NCBI GenBank assembly: GCA_014872655.1
Contig: WHHJ01000048.1
Span: forward strand, 1-15,343
From: Clostridia bacterium
GTDB lineage: Bacteria > Bacillota > Clostridia > Oscillospirales > UBA644
Reading direction: 5' to 3'
Length of the DNA stretch: 15,343 bases
A program made the translations under genes and the position numbers. Under the pieces are notes generated by a model. That model did not search any database. It worked only from the letters and a program-made list of their open reading frames with translations, and had not been told where the DNA came from. Every line of letters starts with the position of its first letter. The first letter of the stretch is position 1. Below, in pieces: positions 13,424-15,343 of this stretch.

Positions 13424-15100
13424 ATGAATTTTTTTGCAGAAGTTAAAAAATGTATTGAAGAAAATGTCCAGCAGGCGATTCAGCAGGCGATTGCAGACGG
13501 GGCGTTGCCACAGGCTGATCCGTATTCTTTTACGGTTGAGGTTCCGAAAGATGCTTCTTTTGGAGATTATGCAACAAACGCTGCTATGATGGGGGCTAAG
13601 GTTTTCCGGATGCCGCCGCAAAAAATTGCGCAGATTATTTTAGAGCATTTGGCAAAGCATGAATGGCTTTCCGACGTGACGGTTGCTGGTGCGTTTATTA
13701 ATTTCAGAATCAGCCCAGCGTATGCAAAGGCGGTTCTTTCTGGTATTCTTTCCGAAGGGTCTGATTATGGGCGCAGTAATTACGGACAGGGACAGCGTGT
13801 TTTGGTTGAGTTTGTATCGGCCAATCCGACCGGTCCGATGCATATCGGAAATGCACGGGGCGGTGCATGCGGAGATTGTTTGGCCAGCGTGTTTGATTAT
13901 GCCGGATATCAGGCGTTCAGAGAGTTTTATGTGAATGACGCCGGTAATCAGATCTATAAATTTGGGCTTAGCTTGAGCCTTCGGTATCGTCAGCTTTATG
14001 AAGACGGGATCGAAATGCCCGAGGATTCCTATCACGGGGAAGACATTATTCAGCATGCTAAAAATTTTGCCGCTTTGCATGGCGATCAGTACATGTCAGT
14101 CAGTGAGGAAGAGCGTCAGAAAGCATTGGTTGCGTACGCCTTGCCGCTGAATGTCGAAAAAATTAAAAACGATTTGGAAAAATATCGTATCCGGTACGAT
14201 CAATGGTTTATGGAGAGCCAGCTGCACCAGAACGGGGAAGTAGAAAAAACGGTAGCACGGTTGGTCGAAAGCGGCTATACCTATGAGTCTGAGGGTGCTA
14301 TCTGGTTCCGGGCTACCGATTTTGGCTGCGATAAAGATTTTGTGTTGGTTCGCGCAAACGGGGTTCCCACTTATGTGGTTCCGGACATCGCTTACCATTA
14401 CAACAAATTGGTGGTTAGAGGTTTTGATAAAGCAATCGATGTGTTGGGCGCCGATCATCACGGATATGTCCCTCGGTTAAAAGCAGCTTTGTCTGCGCTG
14501 GGGGTGGATGTGTCCAAGTTGGATGCGGTCATTGTGCAGATGGTTCGTTTGGTCCGTGACGGGGAAGTCATCAAGGCCAGCAAGCGTTCGGGTAAAGCGA
14601 TTACGCTGGAAACGCTGTTGGATGAAATTCCGACGGATGCGGCACGGTTTTTCTTTAATTTGCGGGAACCGAATTCTCACTTTGATTTTGATTTGGATTT
14701 GTCGGTTTCAAAATCAAATCAGAATCCTGTTTACTATGTACAGTATGCGCATGCTCGTATTTGCAGTATCTTAGAGATGCTTGGCCGATCTGCGGCCAAT
14801 GCCGAGGAAGCGTCTGCTATTGCGGTAGAGTCTTTAAACGCACAGGAGTCGGCGTTGATTAAAATTCTGGCTTCTTTCCCGGAAGAGATCATTCGTTCTG
14901 CGCAGGATTATGATGTGTCTCGAATGACGAAATATGCCGTGGAGCTGGCTTCGGCTTTTCATAGTTTTTACAATGAGTGCCGGGTAAAATGTGAGGATGA
15001 AGCGCTGATGCAATTCCGAGTTTGTCTGATTTGTGCTGTCAAGCAGACTATTGAAAATGTGTTGACGGTATTAAAAGTAGATGCGCCGGAGAAGATGTAA
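13424..15100 (+). CDS. argS: Arginyl-tRNA synthetase
   Basis: ArgS is a class I aminoacyl-tRNA synthetase that charges tRNA-Arg. The 558-residue length is normal. The ArgS-specific N-terminal domain includes FGDYATNAA (46-54). The catalytic core starts with SANPTGPMHIGNARG (132-146), whose HIGN is the HIGH signature, and continues with REFYVNDAGNQ (166-176). The second signature is the relaxed KASKRSG (384-390) in place of KMSKS, as is usual for ArgS. The C-terminal anticodon-binding helical domain includes YVQYAHARICSIL, typical of the family, and runs to the stop. AAGGAG lies 7 bases before the ATG. TadA follows after 2 bp. Confidence 0.95.
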   Translation: MNFFAEVKKCIEENVQQAIQQAIADGALPQADPYSFTVEVPKDASFGDYATNAAMMGAKVFRMPPQKIAQIILEHLAKHEWLSDVTVAGAFINFRISPAYAKAVLSGILSEGSDYGRSNYGQGQRVLVEFVSANPTGPMHIGNARGGACGDCLASVFDYAGYQAFREFYVNDAGNQIYKFGLSLSLRYRQLYEDGIEMPEDSYHGEDIIQHAKNFAALHGDQYMSVSEEERQKALVAYALPLNVEKIKNDLEKYRIRYDQWFMESQLHQNGEVEKTVARLVESGYTYESEGAIWFRATDFGCDKDFVLVRANGVPTYVVPDIAYHYNKLVVRGFDKAIDVLGADHHGYVPRLKAALSALGVDVSKLDAVIVQMVRLVRDGEVIKASKRSGKAITLETLLDEIPTDAARFFFNLREPNSHFDFDLDLSVSKSNQNPVYYVQYAHARICSILEMLGRSAANAEEASAIAVESLNAQESALIKILASFPEEIIRSAQDYDVSRMTKYAVELASAFHSFYNECRVKCEDEALMQFRVCLICAVKQTIENVLTVLKVDAPEKM

Positions 15101-15102
15101 CG

Positions 15103-15343
15103 ATGTACGAAGAGAAGTTTATGCGTTACGCTTTAGCTCGGGCTAAAAAAGCCGCTTCGATCGGAGAGGTTCCAGTCGGAGCGGTTGTTGTGCAAAACGG
15201 CAAGCTGATCAGCAGTGGATATAATCGCCGCGAAAGTAAAAAAAATGCGTTGATGCATGCAGAAATTACGGCTATTGACCGAGCTTGTAAACGGCTCGGC
15301 GGATGGCGTTTGTGCGGCTGTGATTTATATGTGACTTTAGAGC
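15103..15343 (+). CDS. tadA: tRNA-specific adenosine deaminase, 5' part (cut by window edge)
   Basis: This gene runs off the right edge; 80 codons are visible. TadA deaminates adenosine 34 of tRNA-Arg(ACG) to inosine, so it acts on the product pool of the argS gene just upstream. The visible part starts MYEEKFMRYALARAKKA, continues with GEVPVGAVVV (21-30), and has the catalytic HAE (52-54: zinc ligand H52 and proton shuttle E54). It ends at LYVTLE, immediately before the expected PCxxC zinc-binding motif. The ATG is 2 bp after the argS stop; a GGAG within the argS end acts as the likely ribosome binding site. Confidence 0.93.
   Translation, partial: MYEEKFMRYALARAKKAASIGEVPVGAVVVQNGKLISSGYNRRESKKNALMHAEITAIDRACKRLGGWRLCGCDLYVTLE

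Overview
The window looks like a chromosomal segment of a low-to-mid GC, endospore-forming Firmicute, most likely class Clostridia (Ruminococcaceae/Oscillospiraceae-like). The evidence is a clear spoIIR gene with a sigma-F-like promoter, strong GGAGG-type ribosome binding sites, the Asp23/Gls24 + FakA pair, a YqhQ/DUF1385 + PrmC pair, and a DUF1934 + ArgS pair. The taxonomic call is an inference from gene content and order. No tRNA, rRNA, CRISPR array, transposase or phage gene was seen.

Bases 1-446 are AT-rich and hold no convincing gene. Bases 447-5664 form a zinc-uptake operon: a sigma-A-like promoter with a 21-bp inverted repeat at the transcription start, a Fur-family regulator (probable Zur), a ZnuA-type zinc-binding lipoprotein, the ZnuC ATPase and the ZnuB permease, followed without a gap by a YaiI/YqxD (DUF188) protein and a Y-family DNA polymerase (DinB-like). 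A terminator whose stem contains the end of the polymerase gene closes the unit. The outstanding anomaly is here: 591 bp covering the end of znuC and the start of znuB is tandemly duplicated with no difference I could find by eye. The array therefore reads znuC - truncated znuB - znuC tail - intact znuB. One full copy of each gene survives.

Bases 5693-6370 hold spoIIR. It converges on, and overlaps by 21 bp, a minus-strand metallophosphoesterase gene (6350-6832) that has its own good promoter. Divergent from that promoter is a compact operon of three small unrecognised genes (6953-7906). They share short helical motifs and end in a protein with two Leu/Ile-rich segments joined by an acidic linker; a strong terminator follows at 7909-7943.

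Bases 8013 to the right edge form one long co-directional operon: Asp23/Gls24 (YloU-like), FakA-like fatty acid kinase subunit (YloV-like), DUF1385 membrane protein (YqhQ-like), PrmC release-factor methyltransferase, D-alanine--D-alanine ligase, a DUF1934 protein, arginyl-tRNA synthetase and the first 80 codons of TadA tRNA adenosine deaminase. Gaps are 2-27 bp or 4-bp ATGA overlaps. The set links lipid/envelope status, cell-wall precursor synthesis and translation fidelity, as is usual for a housekeeping operon.

Nothing here is demonstrably a new defence or mobile system. The most notable items are the fresh tandem duplication in the zinc transporter, the coupling of a translesion polymerase to a zinc-responsive operon, and the small-gene trio.
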